This document shows, in pieces, positions 52,840 through 63,872 of a stretch of 64,000 nucleotides of DNA. The stretch covers positions 310,001 to 374,000 of the forward strand of contig NZ_CP031240.1 of assembly GCF_003351405.1 (NCBI RefSeq). The letters run 5' to 3'. Below the pieces are notes generated by a model. That model searched no databases. It saw nothing but the letters and a program-made list of their open reading frames with translations, and was not told the DNA's origin. Position 1 is the first letter of the stretch. Each line of letters starts with the position of its first letter. Source of the DNA: Haemophilus haemolyticus (GTDB taxonomy: Bacteria > Pseudomonadota > Gammaproteobacteria > Enterobacterales > Pasteurellaceae). The translations under genes and the position numbers were made by a program.

Positions 52840-53547
52840 ATGAAATTAAACTCTCCGATCTTTAATGATCAACAAAAACGTCGTGCAATCATCTGGCTCA
52901 GCTTTTTCCACATATTCATCATTGCCGCGAGCAATTACTTTGTACAAATCCCTTTTGAAATCACGTTAAAATTAACCGCACTTGGTGCTGCAAACGATTT
53001 TTCTTTCCACAGCACTTGGGGAACGCTCACATTCCCATTTATCTTTTTGGCTACTGATTTAACTGTTCGCATTTTCGGTGCGGAAGATGCGAGAAAAATC
53101 ATCTTCGTCGTGATGTTTCCTGCACTGATTGTAAGTTACGTCATATCTGTTTTATTCTCTGAAAGCAAATTCCAAGGTTTCGAATCATTAACGCATTTTG
53201 ATCTGTTTGTATTCCGTATTGCTATTGCGAGCTTTACCGCTTACGTTGTAGGACAATTACTAGATGTGATTGTATTTAACCGCTTACGTCAGTTAAAAAC
53301 ATGGTGGGTGGCGCCAACTAGCTCAATGACATTCGGCTCAATGGCGGATACGTTTGTATTCTTCAGTGTTGCCTTCTACCAAAGTGCAGATCCTTTCATG
53401 GCTGAACATTGGGCACAACTCGGCTTTGTAGATTATCTATTTAAATTATTTATAGGAATTATCTTGTTCGTCCCAGCCTATGGCGTAGTATTAAATGTTA
53501 TTTTACGAAAACTACAAATGCTCGTAGCAGAACGCGTTCCTGCATAA
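52840..53547 (+). CDS. yhhQ: Queuosine precursor (preQ0/preQ1) transporter YhhQ
   Basis: Inner-membrane importer of 7-deazaguanine precursors, VUT_1/COG1738 family. The 235 residues have about six hydrophobic segments with the conserved ATDLTVRIFGAEDARKIIFV, TSSMTFGSMADTFVFFSVAF and the final LFIGIILFVPAYGVVLNVIL. A preQ1-I riboswitch overlaps its ribosome-binding site, which strongly supports the substrate. Ends at a strong terminator. Confidence 0.93.
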   Translation: MKLNSPIFNDQQKRRAIIWLSFFHIFIIAASNYFVQIPFEITLKLTALGAANDFSFHSTWGTLTFPFIFLATDLTVRIFGAEDARKIIFVVMFPALIVSYVISVLFSESKFQGFESLTHFDLFVFRIAIASFTAYVVGQLLDVIVFNRLRQLKTWWVAPTSSMTFGSMADTFVFFSVAFYQSADPFMAEHWAQLGFVDYLFKLFIGIILFVPAYGVVLNVILRKLQMLVAERVPA

Positions 53548-53576
53548 ACCAAATTTCTGACGCATATAAAGCAATT

Positions 53577-53600
53577 AACCCCACTTTTTTGAGTGGGGTT
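53577..53600 (+). terminator. Terminator of yhhQ
   Basis: Stem AACCCCACT / AGTGGGGTT with a T-rich loop, then AATTATT. Confidence 0.8.
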
Positions 53601-53681
53601 AATTATTAAGAAACTCATTAAATCGCTTGAGAGCGCCATAAAATCTTCACATTATATTCTCTACACTTACATAGCTAAAGC

Positions 53682-53716
53682 AGTGCGGTAAAAAAGTATA
53701 AATTTATAACCGCACT
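53682..53716. terminator. Inverted uptake-signal pair before tsuA
   Basis: AGTGCGGT and ACCGCACT face each other over a 19-base loop and are followed by TTTTTTTATAT. A second possible stop for upstream transcription; the 276-base gap 53548-53823 holds no gene. Confidence 0.6.
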
Positions 53717-53823
53717 TTTTTTATATCAAAAAAACATATTTTCTAGCTAAAAGTTATTGGCGCTACCTTCTTATTTTTTTAGAAAATACCAACCTACTTA
53801 GTTCTAAAAGAGAGGGAATATTT

Positions 53824-54867
53824 ATGCTTTTAACCGGATTACTTTGCGGAATTTTACTCGGATTTGTGATGCAGCGTGGGCGCTTTTGTATTACTGGCGC
53901 ATTTCGTGATATGTATGTCACCAAAAATAACAAAATGTTTGTAGCCCTTTTATTGGCGATTACCGTGCAATCCATCGGTTTCTTTCTCTTAAAAGAAATC
54001 GGTGTATTAAATGTGGATCCGGCTGAAAATTTTGCCTTTTTAGCAGTAATTATCGGTGCCTTTGTATTTGGCATTGGTATTGTTCTTGCTGGCGGTTGTG
54101 CGACAGGTACATGGTATCGCGCTGCAGAAGGCTTAGTCGGCAGTTGGGTCGCATTATTCACTTATATGTTATTAAGTGCCATCATGCGTACAGGTCCATT
54201 AGGAGAATTCAATAAAACTTTACGTAGTATCAATATTGAACACCGCAACATTTACGATACATTCGGTATTTCACCTTGGTGGTTAGTCGCATTATTAACT
54301 TTTGTGACTGCTTTCTATGTGTACAAACATCTCAGCAAACCAAGCGTAAAAGTGGCCTCATTAAAACCGAAGAAAACGGGGCTTGCTCATTTATTATTTG
54401 AAAAACGCTGGCACCCATTTTTCTCAGCCGTTTTAATCGGATTAATCGCACTTGCCGCTTGGCCACTCAGTGTCGCTACTGGTCGTGAATTTGGACTCGG
54501 GATTACCGGCCCATCAGCCAATATCATGCAATTCCTCGTTACTGGAGACAATAAATTTATAAATTGGGGCGTATTCTTAGTCTTAGGGATTTTTATCGGG
54601 TCATTCATCGGCGCGAAAGCAAGCAATGAATTTCGTGTCCGTGTACCAGATGCCACCACGATTTTACGCAGCGGACTCGGCGGTATTCTCATGGGTATTG
54701 GCGCAACCCTTGCAGGTGGCTGTTCTATCGGTAACGGTCTAGTCGAAACTGCCTTTTTCTCTTGGCAAGGTTGGGTATCATTGCCATTGATGATTCTCGG
54801 CACCTGGGTAGCAGCCTACTTCACTATTATCCGTCCACAACGTTTGAAACTAGCAAAAGCATCATAA
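53824..54867 (+). CDS. tsuA: Thiosulfate transporter TsuA (YeeE)
   Basis: Inner-membrane importer of thiosulfate, YeeE/YedE superfamily, 347 residues with about nine hydrophobic segments in two pseudo-repeats. The three cysteines shown to matter in characterised YeeE proteins have counterparts here: Cys22 in QRGRFCITGAFRD, Cys92 in LAGGCATGTWYRAAEG and about Cys300 in LAGGCSIGNGLVETA. It is followed nine bases later by a TusA-like gene (tsuB), the usual functional pair. The divergent relative YedE is at 10182; the two are only distantly alike. Confidence 0.88.
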   Translation: MLLTGLLCGILLGFVMQRGRFCITGAFRDMYVTKNNKMFVALLLAITVQSIGFFLLKEIGVLNVDPAENFAFLAVIIGAFVFGIGIVLAGGCATGTWYRAAEGLVGSWVALFTYMLLSAIMRTGPLGEFNKTLRSINIEHRNIYDTFGISPWWLVALLTFVTAFYVYKHLSKPSVKVASLKPKKTGLAHLLFEKRWHPFFSAVLIGLIALAAWPLSVATGREFGLGITGPSANIMQFLVTGDNKFINWGVFLVLGIFIGSFIGAKASNEFRVRVPDATTILRSGLGGILMGIGATLAGGCSIGNGLVETAFFSWQGWVSLPLMILGTWVAAYFTIIRPQRLKLAKAS

Positions 54868-54876
54868 GGAGTTTAT

Positions 54877-55098
54877 ATGATCGTTAAATTACCAACTCTC
54901 GGCCTTGTTTGCCCATTTCCTCTCGTTGAAGCTAAGGAAGCTATGGCCAAGTTAAATAAGGGAGATGGCCTAGAAATTGAATTCGACTGTACCCAAGCCA
55001 CTGAAGCCATTCCTACTTGGGCGGCTGAAGAAGGTTATGAAGTGACTAACTTCGAACAAATTGATGATGCAAAATGGTCAATTACGGTGATTAAATAA
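54877..55098 (+). CDS. tsuB: TusA-family sulfur carrier TsuB (YeeD)
   Basis: 73-residue TusA/SirA-like protein with the conserved cysteine in TLGLVCPFPLVEAKEAMAKL, which accepts sulfur from thiosulfate brought in by TsuA. The fold also shows GDGLEIEFDCTQATEAIPTW. AAGGAG lies six bases before the ATG; cotranscribed with tsuA and ended by a long hairpin. Confidence 0.9.
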   Translation: MIVKLPTLGLVCPFPLVEAKEAMAKLNKGDGLEIEFDCTQATEAIPTWAAEEGYEVTNFEQIDDAKWSITVIK

Positions 55099-55104
55099 TA
55101 AAAA

Positions 55105-55140
55105 AGGGCGGTTAAAAATAAAAACATTTTTAACCGCCCT
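55105..55140. terminator. Bidirectional terminator after tsuB
   Basis: Stem AGGGCGGTTAAAAAT / ATTTTTAACCGCCCT, flanked by AAAAA and TTTTT, between tsuB and the convergent YhcH-family gene. Confidence 0.88.
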
Positions 55141-55150
55141 TTTTCAAAAA

Positions 55151-55666
<516 letters not shown>

Positions 55667-55681
55667 TTAAATGAAATAAAG

Positions 55682-55711
55682 TTACCAATCACACAAAAAC
55701 CTCTGTATAAT
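55682..55711 (+). promoter_or_regulatory. Promoter of pnp
   Basis: TTACCA (55682-55687), 18 bases, TATAAT (55706-55711). This leaves a leader of roughly 145 bases before the pnp start, consistent with the post-transcriptional autocontrol known for pnp. Confidence 0.55.
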
Positions 55712-55861
55712 GCATGGGCTTTATTTTCTACATTAGCGTGCGGCTATCAAAAGCAATTTTAAGCGCTCGAAAGTGCGGTTATTTTTATAAAAGATTTCTT
55801 TTGCTAGTCGCAATCTGGAAAATAAGGCATTGTTTTTAATATGAATTTTAAGGAAAACATT

Positions 55862-57991
55862 GTGAATCCAATTGTTAAACAATTTAAATACGGTCAACAT
55901 ACCGTTACTCTAGAAACCGGCGCAATTGCACGTCAAGCAACTGCTGCGGTCATGGCAAGCATGGACGATACCACGGTATTCGTGACTGTTGTGGCTAAAA
56001 AAGATGTGAAAGAAGGTCAAGACTTCTTCCCATTAACCGTAAACTACCAAGAGCGTACTTATGCGGCGGGTAAAATCCCTGGTGGTTTTTTCAAACGTGA
56101 AGGTCGTCCATCTGAAGGCGAAACCTTAATTGCACGTTTAATCGACCGTCCAATTCGTCCATTATTCCCAGAAGGTTTCTTCAACGAAATCCAAGTTGTG
56201 GCGACTGTGGTTTCTGTAAACCCACAAATCAGCCCTGATTTAGTGGCAATGATCGGTGCTTCTGCGGCATTAACCTTATCTGGTGTGCCTTTCAATGGCC
56301 CTATCGGTGCTGCGCGTGTTGGTTTTATTGACAACCAATTCGTATTAAACCCAACCATGGCTGAACAAAAACAAAGCCGTTTGGACTTAGTGGTTGCAGG
56401 TACTGACAAAGCCGTATTAATGGTCGAATCTGAAGCTGACATTTTAACTGAAGAACAAATGTTAGCAGCGGTCGTATTCGGTCATCAACAACAACAAGTT
56501 GTGATTGAAGCAATCAAAGAATTTGCAAAAGAAGCAGGCAAACCACGTTGGAATTGGGTTGCGCCACAACCAAATACAGATTTAATCAACAAAGTAAAAG
56601 CGATTGCTGAAGCACGTTTAGGCGATGCATACCGCATTACTGAAAAACAAGCTCGTTACGAACAAATTGATGCGATTAAAGCAGATGTTATTGCACAAAT
56701 CACTGCTGAAGATGAAGAAATCAGCGAAGGTAAAATCGTAGATATTTTCACCGCACTTGAAAGCCAAATCGTTCGTGGCCGTATCATTGCTGGTGAACCA
56801 CGTATTGACGGCCGTACCGTTGATACCGTTCGTGCATTAGATATTTGCACAGGTGTATTACCACGTACTCACGGTTCTGCAATTTTCACCCGTGGTGAAA
56901 CGCAAGCATTAGCCGTTGCAACATTAGGTACTGAGCGTGATGCACAAATCATTGATGAATTAACAGGTGAACGTCAAGATCACTTCTTATTCCACTACAA
57001 CTTCCCTCCATACTCCGTAGGTGAAACGGGTATGATTGGCTCACCAAAACGCCGTGAAATCGGTCACGGTCGTTTAGCAAAACGTGGTGTAGCGGCTGTT
57101 ATGCCAAGCCTTGCAGAATTCCCGTATGTTGTACGTGTTGTATCTGAAATCACTGAATCTAACGGTTCTTCTTCTATGGCGTCTGTATGTGGTGCGTCTT
57201 TAGCATTAATGGATGCGGGTGTACCAATAAAAGCGGCTGTTGCAGGTATCGCAATGGGCTTAGTGAAAGAAGAAGAGAAATTTGTGGTGCTTTCAGATAT
57301 CTTAGGTGATGAAGACCACTTAGGTGATATGGACTTTAAAGTAGCGGGTACACGTGAAGGCGTGACCGCCCTTCAAATGGACATCAAAATTGAAGGTATC
57401 ACCCCTGAAATTATGCAAATTGCATTAAACCAAGCGAAAAGTGCACGTATGCACATTCTTGGCGTAATGGAACAAGCAATCCCTGCTCCACGCGCGGATA
57501 TTTCCGATTATGCACCGCGCATCTATACAATGAAAATTGATCCGAAGAAAATCAAAGACGTCATTGGTAAAGGTGGCGCAACAATTCGTTCACTAACTGA
57601 AGAAACTGGCACTTCTATCGATATCGATGATGATGGTACAGTGAAAATTGCCGCAGTAGATAGTAATGCAGCGAAAAACGTAATGGGACGTATTGAAGAA
57701 ATCGTTGCAGAAGTTGAAGCTGGCGCGATTTACAAAGGTAAAGTCACTCGTCTTGCTGATTTTGGTGCATTCGTAGCAATCGTTGGAAATAAAGAAGGTT
57801 TAGTTCATATTTCTCAAATTGCTGAAGAGCGCGTAGAAAAAGTTAGCGATTACCTCCAAGTGGGCCAAGAAGTAAACGTGAAAGTTGTTGAAATCGATCG
57901 TCAAGGTCGTATTCGTTTAACAATGAAAGACTTGGCTCCAAAACAAGAAACTGAAATTAACCAAGAAGATTCTGTAGAAGAACAAGAATAA
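55862..57991 (+). CDS. pnp: Polyribonucleotide nucleotidyltransferase (PNPase)
   Basis: Phosphorolytic 3'-5' exoribonuclease of the degradosome, 709 residues. Two RNase PH domains ([20 protein letters not shown] onward; [20 protein letters not shown]; second core [15 protein letters not shown] and [20 protein letters not shown]), then KH ([20 protein letters not shown]) and S1 ([20 protein letters not shown]) domains. I chose GTG 55862 because AAGGA sits eight bases upstream and the N-terminus then matches the family; ATG 55841 is in frame but poorly placed. Leads pnp-nlpI-deaD. Confidence 0.97.
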   Translation: MNPIVKQFKYGQHTVTLETGAIARQATAAVMASMDDTTVFVTVVAKKDVKEGQDFFPLTVNYQERTYAAGKIPGGFFKREGRPSEGETLIARLIDRPIRPLFPEGFFNEIQVVATVVSVNPQISPDLVAMIGASAALTLSGVPFNGPIGAARVGFIDNQFVLNPTMAEQKQSRLDLVVAGTDKAVLMVESEADILTEEQMLAAVVFGHQQQQVVIEAIKEFAKEAGKPRWNWVAPQPNTDLINKVKAIAEARLGDAYRITEKQARYEQIDAIKADVIAQITAEDEEISEGKIVDIFTALESQIVRGRIIAGEPRIDGRTVDTVRALDICTGVLPRTHGSAIFTRGETQALAVATLGTERDAQIIDELTGERQDHFLFHYNFPPYSVGETGMIGSPKRREIGHGRLAKRGVAAVMPSLAEFPYVVRVVSEITESNGSSSMASVCGASLALMDAGVPIKAAVAGIAMGLVKEEEKFVVLSDILGDEDHLGDMDFKVAGTREGVTALQMDIKIEGITPEIMQIALNQAKSARMHILGVMEQAIPAPRADISDYAPRIYTMKIDPKKIKDVIGKGGATIRSLTEETGTSIDIDDDGTVKIAAVDSNAAKNVMGRIEEIVAEVEAGAIYKGKVTRLADFGAFVAIVGNKEGLVHISQIAEERVEKVSDYLQVGQEVNVKVVEIDRQGRIRLTMKDLAPKQETEINQEDSVEEQE

Positions 57992-58008
57992 TCTTGGAAT
58001 ATCGAATC

Positions 58009-58040
58009 AAAACTTGGTAGCAACCGTTGCCAAGTTTTGT
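58009..58040 (+). terminator. Terminator or attenuator after pnp
   Basis: Hairpin AACTTG..GCAAC-C-GTTGC-CAAGTT with a small bulge, followed by TTGTTGTTTTCC. It lies between pnp and nlpI, so some readthrough would be needed if the three genes share a promoter. Confidence 0.65.
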
Positions 58041-58072
58041 TGTTTTCCAACTTTTAGGCATAAAGAAAGCAA

Positions 58073-59050
58073 ATGCGGTGTTTTCGCTTATCTCGCCATT
58101 TTATAGTCTATTTATTTAGCTTATGTGCGATCTTACTCCTTGCAGGCTGTGTTCAGTCTGGGGGCGGTTTTGTGTCTAAAAATCATGTCGTGTTGGCTGA
58201 ACAAAACCCGAATACTCACTTTGAACAAGAAGTGATGATCGTGCGATTAAGCCAAGTACTACTCGTTGGAAAAATGAGTAATGAAGAACGTGCATCGTTA
58301 CATTTTGAACGTGGCGTACTCTATGATTCCCTTGGGTTATGGGGACTTGCTCGTTACGATTTTACTCAAGCCCTTGCATTACAGCCTAAAATGGCATCTG
58401 TGTACAATTACTTAGGGCTTTATTTATTACTTGAAGAAGATTACGACGGCGCATTGGAAGCATTCAATACGGTGTTTGAATTAGATTCAAGTTATGACTA
58501 TACCCACCTTAATCGTGGTTTAAATTTTTATTATGTAGGGCGCTACCATCTTGCTCAGCAAGATTTCTTACAGTTCTACCAAGCCGATACAAAAGATCCC
58601 TATCGTGTCTTATGGCTATATTTGAACGAACAAAAATTAAAACCACAAGAAGCCCAAACAAATCTTGTTGAACGAGCAAAAGGGCTATCAGAGGACTTCT
58701 GGGGTACACACATCGTTCAATATTACTTAGGACACATCTCTGTAGAAGAATTACAACAACGTGCGAGTGAATTTGCGGAAAATTCACAACAATATGCTGA
58801 AATTCTCACAGAAACCTATTTTTATCTAGCAAAACAAAAACTCAATGTAGGGCTAGTAGATGAAGCAGCAGCTTTATTTAAACTAGCTATGGCAAATCAG
58901 GTTTATAACTTTGTTGAGTATCGTTTTGCTGCGTTTGAACTAATGAAATTAAAACCTGTTCAAACAGAAGACGAAAAAGAAGAGAAAAGTGCGGTAACAA
59001 AATCGGTTGTTTCTAAAAATCAACCAAAAACTCACCGCTCTTTACAGTAG
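58073..59050 (+). CDS. nlpI: Lipoprotein NlpI (TPR repeats)
   Basis: Outer-membrane-type lipoprotein adaptor that scaffolds peptidoglycan hydrolases and proteases. The 325-residue precursor has a signal peptide ending in the lipobox LLLAGC (Cys26), then TPR motifs ([60 protein letters not shown]) and a charged tail. The tail is longer than in E. coli NlpI. The ribosome-binding site is weak. Order pnp-nlpI-deaD is conserved in gamma-proteobacteria. Confidence 0.93.
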   Translation: MRCFRLSRHFIVYLFSLCAILLLAGCVQSGGGFVSKNHVVLAEQNPNTHFEQEVMIVRLSQVLLVGKMSNEERASLHFERGVLYDSLGLWGLARYDFTQALALQPKMASVYNYLGLYLLLEEDYDGALEAFNTVFELDSSYDYTHLNRGLNFYYVGRYHLAQQDFLQFYQADTKDPYRVLWLYLNEQKLKPQEAQTNLVERAKGLSEDFWGTHIVQYYLGHISVEELQQRASEFAENSQQYAEILTETYFYLAKQKLNVGLVDEAAALFKLAMANQVYNFVEYRFAAFELMKLKPVQTEDEKEEKSAVTKSVVSKNQPKTHRSLQ

Positions 59051-59136
59051 AACGAATAGAAAAATTCATTCGCTCTGCTCAACTTAATAAACCGAAGGCC
59101 TCTTTGAGCTTTCCTTATTTATATTCGAGTATTTTA

Positions 59137-60975
59137 ATGACTGACAAAATTACTTTTAATGACTTAGGCTTACCTGAGTTCATCTTAAAAGCTGTTTCTG
59201 ACTTAGGTTTTGAAACCCCTTCTCCAATTCAACAAGAATGTATCCCGCATTTGCTCAGTGGCAATGATGTGCTAGGTATGGCACAAACAGGTAGTGGTAA
59301 AACCGCTGCTTTTGCTCTGCCTTTATTAGCGCAAATCGATCCAAGTGAAAAACATCCACAAATGTTAGTGATGGCACCTACTCGCGAACTTGCTATTCAA
59401 GTTGCCGATGCTTGCGAACAATTTGTTAAATATGCTCATGGCTCCCGCATTGTTACCTTATATGGCGGGCAACGTTATGACATCCAACTTCGTGCATTAA
59501 AACAAGGCGCACAAGTGGTTGTGGGTACACCTGGTCGTATTCTTGACCATATTCGTCGCGGCACATTAAATCTTTCTGAACTTCGTTTTATCGTATTAGA
59601 TGAAGCAGATGAAATGCTACGTATGGGTTTCATTGATGATGTAGAAACCGTCATGGCAGAATTACCAGAAAATCACCAAACAGCATTATTCTCTGCAACA
59701 ATGCCTGAACCGATCCGTCGTATTACGAAACGTTTTATGAATGATCCAAAAGAAGTAAAGATCAAAGTTAATAACGAAAATGCCCCAGATATCGACCAAA
59801 GTTGCTGGTATGTGCACGGCGTGCGTAAAAATGAAGCTCTTCTTCGTTTCTTAGAAGTAGAAGATTTTGATGCAGCGATTATCTTTGCTCGTACTAAAAC
59901 TGGTACTTTAGACATTACAGAACTACTTGAAAAAAATGGTTTCCGTTCTGCCGCACTTAATGGTGATATGACACAACAATTGCGCGAACAAACCCTCGAT
60001 CGCTTACGTAACGGCAGTTTAGATATTGTTGTGGCAACCGATGTGGCCGCACGCGGTATTGATATTGAACGTATCAGCCTTGTGGTGAACTACGATATTC
60101 CGCTTGATGCAGAATCTTATGTGCACCGAATTGGCCGTACTGGTCGTGCAGGTCGTTCTGGTCGTGCTTTATTGTTCGTTGAACCTCGCGAGCGTCGTTT
60201 ACTTCGTAATATTGAACACCTAATGAAAAAAGGTATCAATGAAGTGGAATTGCCAAATCATCTTGTGTTACAAGAATGCCGCCGCAAAAAATTCGTCGCA
60301 AAAATTACAAAACAACTAGAACATCACGATTTAGAACAATATCGTAGTTTATTAGAAGACTTATTCACAGCCGATCAAGATCAAGAAGATATTGCTGCAG
60401 CAATGTTAATGTTGCTACAAGGCAAACAAAAATTAATTCTTCCTCCAGATCCGCCAATGGAAAAACGTCGTCGTGAACGTAATGAACGAGGTGATCGCCG
60501 TGAAAATCCACGTTCAGCTGAACGTCGTGGCGAACGTAAAGGCTATGGAAATCCACAACCAATGGATTTATATCGTATCGAAGTGGGTCGTGCAGATGGT
60601 GTAGAAGTTCGCCATATCGTGGGTGCGATTGCTAACGAAGGTGATATCAATAGCCGCTATATTGGTCATATCAAACTTTATGATGACTACACTACCGTTG
60701 AATTGCCACAAGGTATGCCGAAAGAATTATTGCAACAATTCGGTAAAACACGCGTATTGAATAAACAAATGCAAATGTCTTTCTTAGGTGCTGTGAAGTC
60801 TGATAGTTCACGTGGCAGCGATGATTTTAACGGTAAACGTAAAGGCCGTGGTGGCGATTTCCGTGGAGAACGCGGACGTAATGAACGCACTGGTGACAAT
60901 CGTGGAAATCGTAAATTTAATGAAAAAAGTAACCGCTCTTTTAGCGATAAACCACGCCGTGATCGCCGAGGATAA
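59137..60975 (+). CDS. deaD: DEAD-box RNA helicase DeaD/CsdA
   Basis: Cold-shock helicase for ribosome assembly and mRNA decay, 612 residues. Q motif [20 protein letters not shown], Walker [31 protein letters not shown], and [13 protein letters not shown]; then the DeaD-specific C-terminal RNA-binding domain and a basic Arg/Gly tail ([20 protein letters not shown]). ATG 59137 ([15 protein letters not shown]) is preferred over 59104. Confidence 0.96.
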   Translation: MTDKITFNDLGLPEFILKAVSDLGFETPSPIQQECIPHLLSGNDVLGMAQTGSGKTAAFALPLLAQIDPSEKHPQMLVMAPTRELAIQVADACEQFVKYAHGSRIVTLYGGQRYDIQLRALKQGAQVVVGTPGRILDHIRRGTLNLSELRFIVLDEADEMLRMGFIDDVETVMAELPENHQTALFSATMPEPIRRITKRFMNDPKEVKIKVNNENAPDIDQSCWYVHGVRKNEALLRFLEVEDFDAAIIFARTKTGTLDITELLEKNGFRSAALNGDMTQQLREQTLDRLRNGSLDIVVATDVAARGIDIERISLVVNYDIPLDAESYVHRIGRTGRAGRSGRALLFVEPRERRLLRNIEHLMKKGINEVELPNHLVLQECRRKKFVAKITKQLEHHDLEQYRSLLEDLFTADQDQEDIAAAMLMLLQGKQKLILPPDPPMEKRRRERNERGDRRENPRSAERRGERKGYGNPQPMDLYRIEVGRADGVEVRHIVGAIANEGDINSRYIGHIKLYDDYTTVELPQGMPKELLQQFGKTRVLNKQMQMSFLGAVKSDSSRGSDDFNGKRKGRGGDFRGERGRNERTGDNRGNRKFNEKSNRSFSDKPRRDRRG

Positions 60976-61058
60976 TATCCTTGTGATATAAAGAATAGTG
61001 CTATTTCCTAATGTTTTTGCATCATTTAAAATTTAGCACTACTCGGTGAACAAAACTT

Positions 61059-61081
61059 AGCCCCTTGAACCTCAAGGGGCT
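61059..61081 (+). terminator. Terminator of deaD
   Basis: Stem AGCCCCTTGA / TCAAGGGGCT, then TTTTATTG. Confidence 0.9.
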
Positions 61082-61144
61082 TTTTATTGTCTATTGCTTA
61101 AATTCTAGCTACAATCCCGCAAACTTTTTATATAGGAAAAATCA

Positions 61145-62596
61145 TTGAAAGGTCTCTTTTTACGTATTATTGCTGCCTTAGCTTTATTGCTTTGGGCTAT
61201 AGATATGGTATTCCCATGGCAATTTTTACGCCATGCTGAAGAAAACCACTATACAGCAATTCAAGAACGAGGCTCACTCATTGTGGGCACAATGAACAAC
61301 CCTATTTCTTATTTTATAAATAAAGACGGTGAACGAGGCTTTGAATATGAATTGGCTAAAGCATTTGCTGATTCACTGGGTGTAGAACTCGAAATTAAAA
61401 CTTTCGACAATCAAGAACAATTATTTAATGAGTTAGATAAGCATAATATTGATTTAGCTGCGGCTCACCTTTTATATCATCCTAATAATGCAGAGCGTTT
61501 CCAAACTGGCCCAGCATATCATTCAGCTTCATGGCAATTAGCTTATCGAAAAGATGAACAACGTCCTAAAAATCTAGGTGATGTTAAGAAAGAAATTTAT
61601 ATCGCTAACAATTCATCATTGGAAGAAACACTAAAAGAATTACAAAAACAATATCCACAATTAACTTGGAAAAGAAATCAAGCGTTTACTCAAGAAGAAC
61701 TATTGCTGCATCTGTCTGAAGGAAAAATTCCTTACGTCATTGCTAATTCCATTGATATCGCTGCGATTCAACAAATCAAACCAGAACTCTCCATTGCCTT
61801 TGATATTACTGATGAAGCAAACATTCACTGGTATTTACCGAATAATGCCTACAATGATCTGCAAGCTGTCTTACTCAATTTTATGAATAATGCACAAGAA
61901 ACAGGGCTAGTAGATAATTTAAAAGAAAAATATTTAGGGCATATTTCACAATTTGATTACGTGGATACGCGCTCTTATATGAACGCAATTGAAAATACCC
62001 TGCCACAATTCTCACCGCTCTTTGAAAAATACAAAGGGGAATTAGATTGGCGATTACTCGCAGCAGTCGCTTATCAAGAGTCTCATTGGAATCCAGATGC
62101 AACATCACCTACGGGCGTGCGTGGCATAATGATGCTGACGAAAGATACCGCACAACATATGAAAATCAGCGATAGAACAGATCCTGAACAAAGCATTAAA
62201 GCGGGATCAGAATATTTACACTGGCTGATTAGTCAAATTCCAGAAACCATTGAAAAAGAAGAAAGAATTTGGTTTGCCTTAGCCGCCTATAACATGGGAC
62301 TAGGCCACTTAATTGATGCGCGTCGTTTAACTAAAAATCTTGGAGGAAATCCAGATAATTGGCTCGATGTGAAAAAAAATCTGCCTTTATTAGCAGAAAA
62401 ACGCTATTATTCCCAACTGAAATACGGCTATGCTCGAGGCTATGAAGCCCATCAATATGTAGAAAATATTCGCCGCTATATGAATAGCATTGTGAATTAT
62501 CATCGAGTCCAAGAAAATCAAACAACGAATGATAATGCCAACAACGAAAGTGCGGTCAAGAATTCAGAAGAAATAAAAGAAAAAAAGGATAAATAA
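61145..62596 (+). CDS. mltF: Membrane-bound lytic murein transglycosylase F
   Basis: Cleaves peptidoglycan to anhydromuropeptides at the cell envelope. The 483 residues comprise an N-terminal signal/anchor ([20 protein letters not shown]), a periplasmic solute-binding-like domain ([20 protein letters not shown]) and a C-terminal SLT domain with the catalytic Glu in [20 protein letters not shown] and the family [16 protein letters not shown]. The start is a TTG at 61145 with TAGGA upstream; no ATG is available in frame near it. A 50-codon ORF follows after one base. Confidence 0.92.
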   Translation: MKGLFLRIIAALALLLWAIDMVFPWQFLRHAEENHYTAIQERGSLIVGTMNNPISYFINKDGERGFEYELAKAFADSLGVELEIKTFDNQEQLFNELDKHNIDLAAAHLLYHPNNAERFQTGPAYHSASWQLAYRKDEQRPKNLGDVKKEIYIANNSSLEETLKELQKQYPQLTWKRNQAFTQEELLLHLSEGKIPYVIANSIDIAAIQQIKPELSIAFDITDEANIHWYLPNNAYNDLQAVLLNFMNNAQETGLVDNLKEKYLGHISQFDYVDTRSYMNAIENTLPQFSPLFEKYKGELDWRLLAAVAYQESHWNPDATSPTGVRGIMMLTKDTAQHMKISDRTDPEQSIKAGSEYLHWLISQIPETIEKEERIWFALAAYNMGLGHLIDARRLTKNLGGNPDNWLDVKKNLPLLAEKRYYSQLKYGYARGYEAHQYVENIRRYMNSIVNYHRVQENQTTNDNANNESAVKNSEEIKEKKDK

Positions 62597-62597
62597 A

Positions 62598-62750
62598 ATG
62601 TTAAAACGCAAAACTTTTCTTAAAAAGAAAACCAATTTACAACAAACCTCTTTATCACGTAACCTACGTTTGAGACGCTTGAAACACCGTAAACAACAGC
62701 AATTTGCGAGACATTCATTACAATTTGTCGTACAAGAAATTTGTTGTTAA
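62598..62750 (+). CDS. Small, very basic protein (50 aa), not recognised
   Basis: ATG begins one base after the mltF TAA, with AAGGA eight bases upstream inside the end of mltF. The product starts MLKRKTFLKKKTNLQQTSLS and continues with RNLRLRRLKHRKQQQF, ending VVQEICC; about a third of its residues are Lys, Arg or His. A hairpin terminator follows. Coupling, ribosome-binding site and terminator suggest a real gene, perhaps binding nucleic acid or ribosome, but I recognise no family. Confidence 0.55.
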   Translation: MLKRKTFLKKKTNLQQTSLSRNLRLRRLKHRKQQQFARHSLQFVVQEICC

Positions 62751-62777
62751 TTAAAGCATCTCTATCCAATAAAAAAC

Positions 62778-62803
62778 GGGTTAAAACTTATTAGTCTTAA
62801 CCC
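62778..62803 (+). terminator. Terminator of mltF and the small basic ORF
   Basis: Stem GGGTTAA / TTAACCC with a 12-base loop, then ATTTCTT. Confidence 0.7.
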
Positions 62804-62832
62804 ATTTCTTATCAAAATTTATACTGTTTAGC

Positions 62833-63434
62833 TTAAGCTAAAGGAATCTCTGCATCTAGCTCGCCAGTTAAGCGATTACGTAAATCGCGACGAATAACCT
62901 CAATAGTCCAGAACCAGAAAATATGACCAACTAATTCTGAAATATGTTCATATAGCGGCCATTCTGCAACTAGGTGGGGTTAAACCTAGTGCAGGGAAAG
63001 TAATATAGTGCACACAAATATTAGCAATAAGCCCTGCACCAATACCTTGCCAAAATTTGATTTTTGGAAAACGTTCTGCGACTAAGCAATAACCAATCGC
63101 AAAAACTAAAGAAAAGATCATATGGGTAACACCAATCCAATTGAATGCATGATCCGCAAAGGTAAATGCAGCATCAGTTGGATCAATACCTAAATAATCA
63201 CGTAAAAACACATGTGGTGGATTTAAAAACGCACGGGAACATACTGCCAGCACTTGATCTTGTGTTAAACACTTTACAAGCGGCCGCAAAGAAATCGATT
63301 GGACTACGTGGTGGAAATGGATGCTCGGCACCCCATTTAACAAAAGCAGAAATAATTCCGGCAACGATACCAACAAATACTGCCACGCCATAACGACGAC
63401 GGTTTGCTGGACTTTGAGTAAAAATACCTGACAT
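62833..63434 (-). pseudogene. yagU: yagU-like inner-membrane protein (DUF1440), two frameshifts
   Basis: Three frames together give a complete YagU homologue. Frame 1 from ATG 63434: [20 protein letters not shown] through [20 protein letters not shown]. Frame 2 takes over at about 63265-63285 (one extra base): [40 protein letters not shown] up to ALGLTPP. Frame 3 takes over after a second extra base near 62971: [20 protein letters not shown], then [20 protein letters not shown], stop at 62833. E. coli YagU aligns across all three. Either a decayed gene or two sequencing errors. Confidence 0.85.
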
Positions 63435-63575
63435 ATTTTGCTCTCCAATAAAAGTAAAGAAAAAATAACCGCACTTTTACATCATTGTTTATACAATTTA
63501 AAATGCGATCCCTATTTTGTCTATATAACAAAATATAGGTAGAATACTAGAATATTTTGTGGATTAGTTAAGTTA

Positions 63576-63872
63576 TTATTCTGATTTCACACCAAGGTTC
63601 CCAATTTTTACGCCTAATAATCCAATAAAAACAGGATCAAAATAATCACCCAGAAATTTGAATAACTCATTTAGTTCTGTAAAAGAGCGTTGAATTTTTA
63701 TTTGATCTTCTACTTTACGAACGAACTCATAACGTACTCTGTTTTCTTCAAAATATGCAGTTAAAGTTAAGTAGATAGTTTCAAAAAAATGGCTTTTTGC
63801 ACCCTCTTCACCAGGATCGCTAATACGTACATTCCATGTATTATTAAATAGGACTTGAGGCTGATTTGACAT
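63576..63872 (-). CDS. Conserved hypothetical protein (98 aa) downstream of arfA
   Basis: Soluble, mixed-charge protein MSNQPQVLFNNTWNVRISDP... with SHFFETIYLTLTAYFEENRV and a hydrophobic end FDPVFIGLLGVKIGNLGV. AAAAAGGAG precedes the ATG. It starts 23 bases after the arfA stop, beyond the arfA terminator, so it needs readthrough or its own promoter. No family or function recognised. Confidence 0.75.
   Translation of the reverse strand: MSNQPQVLFNNTWNVRISDPGEEGAKSHFFETIYLTLTAYFEENRVRYEFVRKVEDQIKIQRSFTELNELFKFLGDYFDPVFIGLLGVKIGNLGVKSE

Noticed and set aside
63281..63288. NotI-like GCGGCCGC octamer in yagU
   Set aside because: Considered as a cloning scar, but it encodes the Ala-rich FAAAC stretch expected for YagU, so it is native sequence.
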